Positions 46,596 to 57,910 of a DNA stretch of 64,000 nt are shown piece after piece (within the stretch, counting starts at the first letter, position 1; each line of letters begins with the position of its first letter). The stretch lies in contig NW_005179120.1 in assembly GCF_000350225.1 (NCBI RefSeq), positions 280,060-344,059 on the forward strand. Direction: 5' to 3'. The notes below the pieces were generated by a model. It made no database searches and was not told where the DNA came from. It saw nothing but the letters and a program-made list of their open reading frames with translations. This DNA comes from Chondrus crispus. Taxonomy: Eukaryota; Rhodophyta; Florideophyceae; Gigartinales; Gigartinaceae. Position numbers and translations under genes: made by a program.

Positions 46596-46808
46596 ATGAC
46601 AGACAGTAGCACACAGGAGAATGCACGTAAACAAGAGGGTTCACGTCTCATCCACAATATCGAGAAAGTACCGGTCCTATCTGAAGAACATCGCTCATTT
46701 AAGATGGGATTATTGCACATCAAGGGTTCCACGTATACGTCAACCGATGCAAACATTATCGCACTGCAGAAACTGTTTCCGCCGGAGGCTTTGCAGACTG
46801 TTTCTTGA
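46596..46808 (+). pseudogene. Small unrecognised frame, possibly the start of a copia Gag
   Basis: A 70-codon plus-strand frame starting MTDSSTQENARKQEGSRLI, coding-like in composition. The copia element E starts abruptly with protease at 55844 and lacks a Gag. If the LTR, Tc1 and element D insertions between 46.9 and 55.8 kb are discounted, this frame would lie upstream of that protease on the same strand. The link is conjecture. Confidence 0.25.
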
Positions 46809-46867
46809 CTCAAAATAACTGTTTTGTTCTTTCATATGCAAGCTGTGCTACAGTGGTGGCAATTGCC

Positions 46868-46944
46868 CATGGGACCGAATAAGTCTGAATGTCTTATATA
46901 GTTTTTAAAAAGCTATAGGACATTCTGACTTATTCGGTCCCATG
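46868..46944. repeat. 77-bp hairpin element
   Basis: Imperfect inverted repeat with arms of about 31 bp beginning CATGGGACCGAATAAGTC, two mismatches, and an A/T-rich loop. Resembles a very short foldback or MITE-like element; no family could be named. Confidence 0.85.
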
Positions 46945-47198
46945 CGTCCAATTTTTAAGTACATAAAAATGACGTGCTGAGTAGTTCGCACGTAGGGCGC
47001 TGCCTGAGAATGTGAAAACAGAATGCAACTACGGCAAATATTTCCCAAGACATCCCGCTTTCCTCGACAAACACCCGTCAGAACTTTAGGTACACTTGCG
47101 TGCTTTCTTGTTACTTCGGTGCTGACGGCAGCGCGATCAATGGACCAATCAGATCACGTCTAGTGGCCAACACAACCTCAGTACATCTCATTTGCATT

Positions 47199-47874
47199 TG
47201 TCGCATGAACACCCCCAAGCGACTGAGGGTGTATGCGCAGTCCGACGTAGACCCCGTTCGAACGTGAAGACGGGTGAAGCACCACCTAACGAGGCAGGGA
47301 AGCGGGCCCTGGTAGCGGTGTGGTAGAGCGGGACGGTCGCGGACGAGCGTACGCGAGGGCCGATCTACGCCTCGACGCCCCAGAGCAGCGCTGGGTAACG
47401 TACCACCGCTGACGGGGGGAGGCGGATCTAGGGTCGCTCGCGTACGCGTGTGTCCTCTACCCGCTTAGGCGCGTGGTTAGAATAAGCTGGGTGGACTGAC
47501 CTTGGCGGTAGGTCGTGGACAAGTCCGTGCTTGTCCCCCTACCGCCGTCGGTCCGCTCCATATTTAATATACAAAACAATCTACCATAACACTACAGTAC
47601 CGAGGTACTGTTTTGGGCTACTGTACTGCAGGTCGGCTTGCACTGAAATACTGTCAGCTATGTGGAGGCTGAAAGTACACGTAGTACCCGTGGTGCGTGC
47701 GCGCTTCGCTTGCGCGCGGTACACGTGTACTCGTGTATGCGCGTGCCTCTCTTATCCGTGGTGTACACGTGGACACGCGCGGTTGTACTGTGGAGCGTCG
47801 GGCTCTACAGTAGGGGATCTTGTTGTTGATCTAATCTAACTAAAAGAACCGCAAAGGGGGGGGGTTATACCACA
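47199..47874 (-). repeat. Solo LTR with perfect GCATT duplication
   Basis: A 676-bp repeat from TGTCGCATGAAC to GGTTATACCACA, flanked exactly by GCATT at 47194-47198 and 47875-47879. Related in inverted orientation to 56972-57585 and, more distantly, to the split copy ending at 55785. It contains several ACACGTG motifs (47680-47790). The parent element family is not in the window. Confidence 0.88.
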
Positions 47875-47889
47875 GCATTGATTCCACCA

Positions 47890-48670
47890 AAGTATGAACT
47901 GTGTCATTGCTAATTGCGTCTCAGGTCTCCCAAATACACTGCCATAGATAATCGACGTCCTCAAACTACCTCTGGTGGGCGTAAACCCTTTTCAAGAGAA
48001 TAAATCACAAGTTCTCGATAGGATTAAGATCAGGGGAGAGCGCTGGCCATGTCAAAAGCGAGATATGATTTTCATAAAGGAATGTTTTTGCTACCCTAGC
48101 ACGGTGGCATGGTCCACCGTCCTGCATAAATACCCATGTGAGAGGAAGGTATTCTGCAAAAGGAAGCAAGTTTTCCTCCAGAGTCTGAACATACTTCGGC
48201 TCATCCTGCCTTCCCTCTAAGAAGACCAGCGCAGACTTCGCAGTGCCTGCAAATAAGCCCAAACCGTAACGTTCTGTCCACCACTGTGTCGTTTCGAGAA
48301 CCACTCCTCTCGCTCCCGTAACTCATGTTACTAATTCGCCAACCCGTCTGGTCTGTCGTCATTAAACTTCTTCTCGTCTGACCCGATGACAGATTTCCAT
48401 TTTTGGTGGTTCCAAATTATTGCTTGGGTTGCCCAGGTGACCATGATTTTCAGGGTGTTCACATATGGCAGAAGTCCTTGCAATACGCTTATATCGCGAA
48501 AAGCAGTCTCCTGGAGCAGTTATAGTACGCGGCGAGGCTTGCAAGTCGACTGCAAGGCCTTGAAAATGCCTGAGGATCCAAGGCGGCCCTTGGAAGCTTC
48601 ACGAATGATCCTTATTATGTCGGCTTCGGTCATCTTGCGCGGCCTACCGTCCCATATTTTACGATTTTAG
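47890..48670 (-). pseudogene. Tc1/mariner-type transposase
   Basis: On the minus strand the N-terminal helix-turn-helix block (KMTEADIIRIIREASKGRLG, near 48630) is followed by the three catalytic blocks of Tc1 transposases: VIGSDEKKFN, TWVFMQDGGPCHRA and LTWPALSPDLNPIENL, and a C-terminal tail (NDTVHTLVESM). At least three stops and one frameshift separate them, so the gene is dead. The clean 99-codon part is 48304-48005. The spacing of the last two blocks fits the DD34E type. Terminal inverted repeats were not recognised. Confidence 0.9.
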
Positions 48671-48830
48671 ACGTTCTCGTCTCGTCAGGAAGGCCGTTAT
48701 ATCGTTCCTAGTGCGGCCAAACGCCTGCAAGATGCATATAACAGGCCGGTAGTCTGACTTGTGTGCAAGATGGTTGAACGTCCAGTATTAACGGGCGGGG
48801 GCGGATCCCTGCCCGCCGGCGAGTCGCATG

Positions 48831-49459
48831 TCGTGCACTGAGGGGGAAGGGTGGGATCCCCCTCTGGCAGATCGCGCGCTTTCGGGGGTGCGTGTAGGGG
48901 ATTCGGGAGACCACCCGTAAAGGAACCGGTACGGGGCCGGGCGCGAAAGGCAGTAGGGAATTAGAGGGGTAAAAAGGAATCGAAGGACTCGCCCAGGACG
49001 GGCGGAGCGGTACGGACAGCTTTCGCGCGGAGGGCAGTGTGTAGCGGGACGACGCGCCGGGTAGAGATAGGTGGGAATCGGGACGTAGATGGCTCGCAGG
49101 GTACCGTCGTAGGACGGGGACCGACGCGAGGCTACGACACCGCTCCAGAAACCCGAGTTGTGGACCCAAAGCTTCGTGAGGATTTACTTAGGGTCGGACG
49201 TCGGCTATACTAGCCGACCTCGGAGCTATAATTAATTAAACACAAAAAAACACTAAATTAACACGGCGGCGGTGGCCGGAGAAAACCCTCCTCGCTACGA
49301 GGTATGACACCCATTACACGTGGGGATTGACACTTGTACGCCGGGGCCTGGAGGCCCGGTTACGCGTGGCGACGGGTACACGTGGGCACCCGAGAAAGAG
49401 TCGTGCTGGCCCGGGACAGGTGTCCTGAGCAACGGATGAGCGGTGGCAGTGCACTACAT
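48831..49459 (-). repeat. Left (3-prime) LTR of element D
   Basis: Starts TGTCGTGCACTG and ends CAGTGCACTACA (near-perfect inverted termini). Followed on the right by the polypurine-like tract CAGAGCGGGGCTA (minus strand). Confidence 0.95.
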
Positions 49460-51600
49460 AGCCCCGCTCTGTTAAGAATAGAGCGTCCCCGCGAACCATA
49501 GTCCTGGCGACTTTGTAGACCGACGGTAACGCTGTATGGGGCCCCGCCCTCTTGTTAACTTGGAGGCGCCGGGTAGTGGTGTATTGCGGACTGAGCTTGC
49601 TGGAAGACCCTCAGGCCGCTCGCTGCATGGTCTTCTTGAGCGAGTGTCTCGCCATCGTCGCTAAGCGGTTCTTTTGAAGCGCGTACGACGGGCGGCTCTA
49701 CGTACTCCCGACCATGGTTGTAGAGTGGCTTCGGCGGCTGGATTTGACGGGCGTGCTGGGCAGCGCTGTGCTACAGGGACAATTAAAGTCCCTGCTGGAT
49801 CTCCACGAGGACATTGATTGGACTCGTGTGCCCTACGCCCAGGTGCATCATTACGACCCCCGAGCAACGCACTATTATCTTGGGCGGCGGTGTGACGCTG
49901 GTGGTCCGAACAGGGGCAATTGGGTCCGAATCGAGGCCGGCACCCTCAGACTCTGCCAGCCCGAGTATATGCGGGGCGGAGGTTCTGGGGTTGTCGACCA
50001 CAGTAGCGAGGGTAGGCGCGTGCGGAGACGCGGAGTAGGCTTCGGGAGGAGTCCCGGTAGTGCCTCTGATCGAGGGCGTGTAGGCGGATCCCCCCGTAAC
50101 CGTCGTCGCGCCAGTGGTGGCGGACGTGGGTACGATCGGGGCCGCGGGAGAGGACGTTCCGCCGCGCTGTGGCGCGGAGAAGCGAGATCCGCCCGCAATG
50201 TCTGAGGCGGAATTCCGCGAGCTGTTGAGGAATCCTCGTTTGCGGTCTCAACGGCAGCGACTTATCGCCGAGGAGTCGCCGGCGCCCGCAGCGACGGCGG
50301 CTGGTAACACGGATGGTGTCGTGGTGGACCTCCCGGAGCCCCCACGAACCGCGGCGGTCGCCGAGGTCCGGGAGGAGAATCTCGTGGACTACGAGGGCGA
50401 GGACGACGCGTGAGGTCGAGTAAATGTCCCCAGAGGGTAACGCCGGAGGGTGACCATTCGAGGGGAAAGGGGCTCGCTCATAGCGAGGATGGTGCGACTC
50501 GAAGTCGATATTTGCGATCACGTGCGGTAGTTATGTGGAGCCGGCCACCGGCGGGAGGGTCCCGCACAGTGCCTTAGTCTCGGATATACGAGGAGCAATA
50601 AAAAAACTGAAACGACGCGAGGTCGGGGTTCACGGTGGCACCCCGTGCGGGCGAGCGGTAGGCCACCGATGGGGTTCTTCCTCTCGGGGAGTTGGCCTCG
50701 AGCATCCGAGGACACGAAGACGATTCGACGTGTGGTCGGAGGAAACTGCCCTGGGCATTGGCGGTCGTACGGTGCGTCAGTCTCGGTGGTACGAGGAGCT
50801 ATACAGTGACCCCAAAGAACGACACTAAGTCAAGGTGGATTCACGGCTCCGATCCGGATGCGGTTGCGCTGGAGGGCGAGGGCGACGTGGACTTTCGTGA
50901 TACCCCCGTGCGGGACAATAATCCGTCCTTGGTACGGGTAGTGACCGGTTACTTGCCCCACTGCGAGCTGAGACCTCGTTAAAACCCGGCGGTCAGCAGC
51001 GTCACTACGGGTCACGCGCACGGCGGGTAGGGACCTTAGCTTGCTGAGAGGGGCGTCGCCCCCTCTGTCAGGGGCCGAGAGCCTGAGTGCGCCACCCAAG
51101 CGAGGGCCGGCTTCGTCAAACGGGTTGAGATGTTACCGACGTTGGGGCGGAAGAGGCCTGAGGCGACTCGCCACCGGCGAGTTAGGGGCCTCGTTACCAC
51201 GAGCCGACGTCCTCCGTCTTTGGTACGGGGGCGACCCCGAACACGCCTACCGCGAGTAGGAAGTCTCCCTTCCTTTACACATACGGGGGCCAAGCGCGGG
51301 TCGGGCGGCGGACAGCGTCGCCGTCCGCGGCCAACCACCTACCATCCCCGGTCATGGGGAGAGGCGTATCCACCATACCCTCGGCAGGGCGGGTGGTTTT
51401 CGTTCGCCACGCGAGGGGTTGCTCCACGGTAGGAGGGGGACATTGACCAGCACCGACAGCACTGTCGGGTCGGTGGCTCGTCCTCATTCTGGTTGGGGGC
51501 GGGACACCACGCTCGAGATTTTAACGGAAATAATCACCCTTGTCGCAAGCCAATAAAATCAAAAATCAACAAACATCAAAAATCAGACTGTAGCCAAACG
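49460..51600. other. Element D 3-prime region with antisense frames
   Basis: GC-rich DNA without pol homology. On the plus strand, opposite to gag, a frame from 49714 (MVVEWLRRLDLTGVLGSAVL) may pass by one frameshift near 49880 into a frame ending at 50413 with LVDYEGEDDA, interrupted by two stops. Gly/Ala/Arg/Val-rich, no named domain. Element B has an antisense frame at the equivalent place next to its 3-prime LTR. Composition bias alone could keep such frames open, so I do not call a gene. Confidence 0.4.
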
Positions 51601-51699
51601 AGGTGGCGTAATCGGGCCAGGACGCGCGGTGGCCGATCAGGGGTGGAGACGTAAGGTTCCATGAGGCATTATGGAGGTGTAGCCGCCGTACCGCGCGTC

Positions 51700-52690
51700 G
51701 AGGGTACAGGTCCCTTGATCGAACCGAAGTAGTTTTCGAGCTCGAGGCTGTCCGGTCGTTCCCAGAGCGCGCAGTCGGGGATTGATACCCGCTTCTTGCG
51801 ACAAGTCCGCACCACTGTGTTGTAGTCAATGTGATGCGCGGGTTCCCAGGTGGAGTCGGCGACCTAGTAGCCGTACCAGCGCTTCCGGAATAGGGGGATC
51901 CCATCGTCACCCGGACCGTGTCCGATAAGCGAATGTACGACGTGGGTGGTGTCGCGTTGATATCTGGCCGGGGGGGCCGGGGGTAAGGACTCATCTGAAG
52001 GTGAGGTGAGTCGACCGGGGAGGGCGGCGAGGGGAAACGTGCACTTGGCCGCCAGCCGGTCTGCTCCGGACGAAATGAATGCCCGGCTAACGGAGTTGGT
52101 CGCCGTAGGGGCGGACTCAGCCGCGTTCCTTGACGCGGGCGAGGCGGCCCGGACCACCGGCTTCCCGGGAACCCGAGGGGACCCGTAGTACGCGAGCGCG
52201 TAACAGGGCGCTGGTCCGCCGGTTCTCCCAACGGAAGGACCGCGGCTTTCCCGACCTGAGAGCGGAATCCTGCCAGTCGCGAGAGGTCGTCTTCGCGTTC
52301 TCCGCCGGTAATGGCGTCCATCAGCCCGGGGTGCGCGAGGGCGCGGGGGTCGGTGTCGAGGGGGTGGCTTCGCGAGGACCCTCGACAGTGCCGCTATCCT
52401 CTTTCCCGGTTAGCGTTGCTTGATGCCGCGGTTCCTCCACGTTACTGCGCAGCGAGGGCGACTTGGTGACGGGGGTCACGACATACCCGATCCTTGAGTC
52501 CCGTCCCGCGTAAGATAGTGACGGTGTGCTCGTCCACTTGTACGACGGGAAACGGGCCCTCAGTCTTGGGTGCGAGTTTATTATTTACTCGGTCCGTCTC
52601 GGATGTCTCCTCGGACCGGAGGGCTGCCTAGCGATCCACGAGAACTTGATCACCAACATGATACATCCCTCACCTTCATATCGCAGTCGG
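51700..52690 (-). pseudogene. Element D integrase C-terminal module and chromodomain
   Basis: Beginning at MYHVGDQVLVDR (near 52685), then LAPKTEGPFPVVQVDEHTV (52520-52590), this is the tail that follows the DDE core in gypsy integrases. A chromodomain follows at 51790-52000 with IPLFRKRWYGY, a TAG at 51864-51866, and then VADSTWEPAHHIDYN in the same frame. Several frame changes occur. The module lies immediately after the Gag zinc knuckle with no enzyme domains between them. Confidence 0.85.
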
Positions 52691-54674
52691 GGAAATGTGG
52701 TCCCCCACCCGATAACAGGTGAAGCAGATGATCTGCGGGACGGAGGTCCTCGCAGATCCTTCTGGTAATTACGGGACGTTCTCCCGGGTGGAAGTCCGCG
52801 AAAGCCCTCGGCAGGCTCTCGAGCGGGTTGATACGGCTTGCGCCGGTCGCCGTAAAACAGCGAGTCTCCGTTGTTGAAGGATGATTCTTCCGTCGGGAGG
52901 GAAGGAGTCCCCCCGACGAGGTCACCTTCTGTAGCGAAGTAATTCTCGGCTCCCCGGGCCGTTTGAAAACTGGGAGGGGGGCCGTCGGTCGACGTCGACG
53001 GAGCGCCTTCTAGGGCGGCGAGAACCTGTTTAACAGGGCGGGGCTTCCCGAAGTCCACGCAGCGCCAAGAAGCGTGCCGGGCCCGGCAAGCGCCGCCATG
53101 CGAACGGGCATGGGCGACCGTATCCTCGAACGAGGATCACGGTCGATCCTCGCGAGCTTGTAGTACCAGCGGCTTGATCGCGGTGGTGAGTCCCTCGATG
53201 AAGAGGGTCGTTCTCTCGTAGGCAGAGTGTACGTCCCCACACCTTCCGAGGGCAGTGGACATTCGAGTAGCGTACTCGGTTTCCAAATCGCCCGGCTTCT
53301 GGCGTAGCTCCCTCAGCGTAGTGAGCGCCGTCTCCATCTCGAGGTTCGTCGCATAAGTGCGTAACAGCCAATTGACGGCGGCGGCCCAGTTCGCGATCCC
53401 TTGAGATTTGCGGTGGAGACCCCGCTGGGACTCATACGCCTCCTTGGCGGGCGGTGCCAGCAGGTGGGGTTGGGCCATCAGGGCCATCGCCTCGGTCATA
53501 TTGGCGTTGTCAAAATTTTCCTTGCAACGAGCAAGGAAACTGATGACCCTGATCGGGTCTACCCCGCTGAATTTGTTCTCCCCCATAACCACGAAGAGGT
53601 ATTGCACCCTCTTACGGGTGGTCGCGTAGACCCTGTCGTCCAAGGTCTGGTCGGTATCCACGAGGCGATATGCTCGGTAGTTACACACACCTCTGAAACG
53701 GTGGTTTGTCGGCTTCCAAACAGAAACCTTTTTCTGTTTTGGGCCCAATGTCGGCGTTGGAGCCGTGAGCGACTCTGACTCGGAATCACATCCCGAGTCG
53801 GAGGAGGATGACGAGGACGGGCTCGAATAACCGTCCGGCGGGTGACCATCCTTTCGTCCTTTGTGACGGTGAGCCTTCCGCCCTTTCCGACTGGGTTGGA
53901 CTTTTTTCGTCGTCCACTCCCCTCGTCGTCTGAACTGTCCCCTTCATCGGGGTTGCCTCGCAGTAAATTCTGCGAAGGTAAATCACCTTCGAGGTGGATA
54001 GGTCCGGCGGAGGCTCCCTCGCGGGAGGTTCCGGCCGCGGTTCGCGACGCCTGCGGATTGGCGGAGAATTGGGGAGCGGTCTCCATGGAAGGGACGGGTA
54101 TCTCGGCGGCTTGCAGCGCCGGCATGGTCACGTTGGAAAAGAGCAAGCTCTTATTCAACGGGGGCAACTCCTCGGCAGGAGGGAGAGTAGCTACTCCGAC
54201 TGTAGTCGGAGGGATCACAGCAGCGGTGGCTGAGATTTGCCTCACCGATCCGCCCTGCGGGCCAGGCGACGGATCGGAGCGGTGCGTCTTCACGACGGCA
54301 AGCTCTTGGCGGAGGGCAGCAAGCTCCTCTGTCACGGAAGCGATCTCTTCTTTCAGAAGGCTGGTCGCCTCATCGACACTGGCAGATATATCCGCCTGCC
54401 AGGCCGTGGTTAATACGTCTTCAAGGGCGGAGAGTCGGTCGCGTTCTCGCGCGGCTTGTACCTCGGCTTGTGCCGCGATAGTTTCCTCAATAAAAGTCTT
54501 GTGGTTTTCTTGCAGCGCCGACGGTTGCGCTGCAAGCTTCTCCGCTACAGTATTGAGCGTGAATATTTCGGCTTCTCGGAGGGCCTCGCGCCAACTCCGA
54601 GTGATCCACGCCGCAACTGGCGGAGGCACGTCTCGAAGACGGGTCTCACGGCACGATTCGGACCCGGATACCAT
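52690..54674 (-). pseudogene. gag: Element D gag
   Basis: Starts at the ATG at 54674. The first frame (to about 53830) has an Ala/Glu-rich coiled-coil stretch (LLKEEIASVTEELAALRQEL) and a Ser/Asp-rich linker. After a frameshift the capsid-like domain follows at 53748-53137 (TTLFIEGLTTAIKPLV, the counterpart of the A capsid motif), then SSFEDTVAHARSHG after a stop at 53137, and near 52693-52733 a zinc knuckle, CFTCYRVGDHISP, whose last cysteine is reached in another frame. Diverged from A and B, so D is a distinct family. Confidence 0.88.
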
Positions 54675-54759
54675 AGCCTTGAGCTTGTCGAAACCTGTTG
54701 AAACAGAGAGAGAACACCTAGGACCACAAACGGTAAGGGATAAGGGACACTCCGTAGAG

Positions 54760-54777
54760 TTCTAGGTCGGGAGACTA
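54760..54777 (-). other. Primer-binding site of element D
   Basis: The minus strand reads TAGTCTCCCGACCTAGAA, identical to the A site except TAG for TGG at its start. This indicates use of the same tRNA as A and B. Confidence 0.7.
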
Positions 54778-54780
54778 AAA

Positions 54781-55410
54781 TGTCGTGCACTGAGGGGGAA
54801 GGGTGGGATCCCCCTCTGGCAGATCGCGCGCTTTCGGGGGCGCGTGTAGGGGATTCGGGAGACCACCCGTAAAGGAACCGGTACGGGGCCGGGCGCGAAA
54901 GGCAGTAGGGAATTAGAGGGGTAAAAAGGAATCGAAGGACTCGCCCAGGACGGGCGGAGCGGTACGGACAGCTTTCGCGCGGAGGGCAGTGTGTAGCGGG
55001 ACGACGCGCGGGGTAGAGATAGGTGGAAATCGGGACGTAGATGGCTCGCAGGGTACCGTCGTAGGACGGGGACCGACGCGACGCTACGACTCCGTTCCAG
55101 AAACCCGAGTTGTGGACCCAAAGCTTCGTGAGGATTTACTTAGGGTCGGACGTCGGCTATACTAGCCGACCTCGGAGCTATAATTAATTAAACACAAAAA
55201 AACACTAAATTAACACGGCGGCGGTGGCCGGAGAAAACCCTCCTCGCTACGAGGTATGACACCCATTACACGTGGGGATTGACACTTGTACGCCGGGGCC
55301 TGGAGGCCCGGTTACGCGTGGCGACGGGTACACGTGGGCACCCGAGAAAGAGTCGTGCTGGCCGGGGACAGGTGTCCTTAGCTACGGATGAGGGGTGTCA
55401 GTGCACTACA
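54781..55410 (-). repeat. Right (5-prime) LTR of element D
   Basis: Differs from the left copy at about a dozen positions over 630 bp. Followed by TCGCA. Confidence 0.95.
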
Positions 55411-55843
55411 TCGCACGCGCCCACTACCGGCGCGGTTTCTACAAACGCTCGCGGTTCAATGGAGCTCGTGTTATAATAAACAGGAGGGGTGGAATGAGGA
55501 GGAGGGTCACTCGCGTTGCTCCCTTCCGCCGGCAGTCTCTCACTATATTTATTGTACAAGTTCATCTAGCGGACTGCAGCACAGTACGGACTGCACTGTA
55601 GTTCTGTACTGTAGACAGTGCGAGCCGGCCCCACTGTGACGCTGTCGGCTGTCGGAGCTGACTGCACACGGGTGATACACCTGTGGTACACGTGTGGGTG
55701 CGCGCACGCTGTAAGGTCCGTACCTTACAGCGTTAGATCTAACTCTAAATCTAATATGTATTCGTAGTCGGCGGTTATAATGCATACTCGCAATATAACT
55801 GCAATAAACACATGACATTATCAGCAACTATTTATATCTCATT

Positions 55844-56265
55844 GTGAATATACCGCATTCCCTATCAACGACACAATCCTTTCTCTATCGAGATGCATCA
55901 AATATGACACGCCAGAACGGCTTGAAGGCGGAGTTGTTAATACAGGCTCACAGAAATCCGTCGTTGGTATTAGTCAAGCGAAGGCTTACTATCGTTTCTT
56001 GGGTGTTGATCTCAAGCTCCCTCCCTCTCAAGACATCTTTCAATTCGGAGACCGAATAGTTAGGAGCCTGGGACAACTAAACATCATGATAGCGAAACCT
56101 GCCGGACTGCAACCAGTTACTACATTCGTCGTGAATGCACGCATACCCTTCCTCATCGGACTACACATGTTCGATAAGCACAAGTGGAACGTTCACACTG
56201 CAAAGAACGCCCTCCGCTCTGTATCAGAGAAGAGGTTGATGCGTCTCACAAGAATGCACGGCCAT
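55844..56265 (+). pseudogene. Element E aspartic protease
   Basis: Retropepsin of copia type: VVNTGSQKSVVGISQAKAYY near 55930, FQFGDRIVRSLG, and VNARIPFLIGLHMFDKH. The loop reads NTG where the catalytic residue should be aspartate, so it is inactive. The first part lies in a different frame from the rest. Confidence 0.8.
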
Positions 56266-56339
56266 ATATTTGCCTGCTGTAACCATGAATATGTTGCATA
56301 CTGCTCCCGTCAACAACTACAGAACATGCATATGAATTT

Positions 56340-57910
56340 ATGCACCCGTCTACTGCAAAGTTACTCAGCCTTCTATCACGGGACTATCCAGATCAAGTCA
56401 CAGCTGAGACGACACCACTTTTGCAAGAAATCGGGAAGGCATTCGACGCATGTAAATTTTTCTGTAGTCAACCAATCACGTTTCAGGTCAGGTTCCCTGA
56501 TGATGTTGTGTTCAACAAGAGCATAAGGATGAACCTCATGTACCTGGATGGAAAACCAGTACTGCATGTTATCGACGTCGGCACTAACTACAGTGCAGCT
56601 CGATTCCTAAAACGAGTTGATGTGGAAAGTGTCCTGAATGCTTTTGTGTACGCATGGGTTACTGCGTACGTGGGATATCGGCATGACATGCTCACAGATC
56701 AGGGATCTGCGTTTACTGGTAGGGCTTGGAATGAGAAGTGCTTTATATCAAATATCGCTCTTCGACTCACAGGGACAGAATCGCACAACTCTCTTGGACA
56801 AGAGGAAACTTACCACGCTATGCGCCGCAGGATATTCAACAAAGTGTCTTCGACAAATCCTGCATTGACCCTAAAGCTGAGACTGGCGTACAGCGTCAAG
56901 CTATGAATGACACAGCCGGACCCAATGGCCTTGTGCCATCGCTGTTGGTGTTTGGGAGACTACCGCACATCTAGTAGTATAACCCCCCCTCGGGGGGATT
57001 AAATTTAGATTAGATCTGGATTGGATTAGCTACTGTATAGCCCGACACTTCACAGTGCTACAACACGTGCACAAATGCACCTCACGTGTACCACACATGT
57101 ACAGTCGGCACGGAACGGCTCGCGCCGACTACAGTAGCCCTACGTACAGTCCGTACTGTATTTTAGTTTTATATGACTTACATACACATTACATAACGGA
57201 GCGGAGCGGCGGGAACGGGGCGAGAAAACCACGGACTTGTCGTGGACCTTTCCCCTAGGTCTGCCCGCCAGCTTATTCTACACGCCCTCCTTCGCTTTAC
57301 CGCACGTTTGGAAGGGACAAGGCGAGTAGAGGACATGCAAGCACGCGAGCAAGACTAGATCCACCTCCGTCCGTCAGCGCTGGTACGTCACCCAGAGCTG
57401 CTCCGGGGCGTCGAGGCGCAGATTGGCCGCGTGTGCGCGCATCCCCGTCCGTCCCCGCTCTACCACAACGCTACCCAGGCCCGCTTCTTGGCTTCGTATC
57501 TGGTTGTGCCTCCCCTCGTTTTCTCGTCCGATCTGGTCTAGCCGAACTGTGCATGGACCCCTATACGTTTGGCGGTTTTTATTGTGCACATCCCAGGAAT
57601 ATACTCAGGTCTTCCGAATCAGGTGCAAACGGAACAAGCAATTGTGTCAGCCCGGGATGAATATGCAGAAATTATTGCACGAAGAATCGTCAAGCAGGAA
57701 TTGAACTGCAAGCCCTCACCCGCTGCCAGATTTTACTTCAGCCCGAATCAGCCCGTTTATGTGTTCAGAAGCAATCTGAGATGGTGGACAGGAGCGCTTC
57801 TTGTGTCGTTCACAAATGAGAAGTTTATTCATGTTGACCTTAATGAGCGTACTGGCCTGCGAATGTTCAATCTTGCGCAACTCAAGCTTGCCAAACTTCC
57901 TTTCATATAA
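56340..57910 (+). pseudogene. Element E integrase, split by an LTR-like insertion
   Basis: The zinc-binding region begins MHPSTAKLLSLLSRDYPD at 56340. The core follows with MNLMYLDGKPVLHVIDVGTN, DMLTDQGSAFTG and ESHNSLGQEETYH. The expected first aspartate in MDLM-type sequences is asparagine here. Core sequence stops at LLVFGRLPHI at 56971 and resumes after the insertion at 57586 with PGIYSGLPNQVQTEQA, continuing to VYVFRSNLRWWTGALLV, the C-terminal SH3-like part, and a stop at 57910. Confidence 0.88.
56972..57585 (+). repeat. LTR-like insertion in the element E integrase
   Basis: About 614 bp flanked by GCACATC on both sides (56965-56971 and 57586-57592). Related in inverted orientation to the solo LTR at 47199-47874, for example the CCGCTCTACCACAACGCTAC stretch near 57460 and the TAGTATAACCCCCC start. 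Exact ends are uncertain because the LTR termini are not TG and CA here. Confidence 0.75.

Larger units (their letters stand above)
48831..55410 (-). mobile_element. Non-autonomous gypsy element D: gag, integrase tail and chromodomain only
   Basis: A 6580-bp complete element with LTRs at 48831-49459 (629 bp) and 54781-55410 (630 bp), about 2% different, and a perfect TCGCA target duplication (48826-48830 and 55411-55415). Inside, from the right, are the primer-binding site, gag with coiled coil, capsid and zinc knuckle, then directly the integrase C-terminal GPY-like module and a chromodomain, and then 2.2 kb without pol. Protease, RT, RNase H and the integrase zinc and DDE domains are absent, a loss of about 4 kb relative to A. 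It has the form of a deletion derivative that transposed with enzymes supplied by another element. It is inserted in an older LTR-like sequence. Confidence 0.92.
48731..55785 (-). repeat. LTR-like sequence split by element D (ends at 48731-48830 and 55416-55785)
   Basis: The right part (55416-55785) resembles the solo LTR at 47199-47874 in its ACACGTG motifs, the AGATCTAA stretch and the end GGTTATAATGCA. The left part starts TGCATATAAC near 48731. Element D sits between them with a perfect TCGCA duplication. The outer ends lack a convincing target duplication, so the left limit is tentative. Confidence 0.5.

Noticed and set aside
53842-54765. A 307-codon plus-strand frame
   Set aside because: It lies antisense to the element D gag coiled coil and linker, whose homology to other Gag proteins is clear. 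The open frame is a compositional shadow.
47199-57585. A 10-kb DNA transposon with 600-bp terminal inverted repeats
   Set aside because: The inverted similarity is real, but the left copy has its own perfect GCATT duplication and the right copy has GCACATC on both sides, so they are separate LTR-type insertions in opposite orientation.
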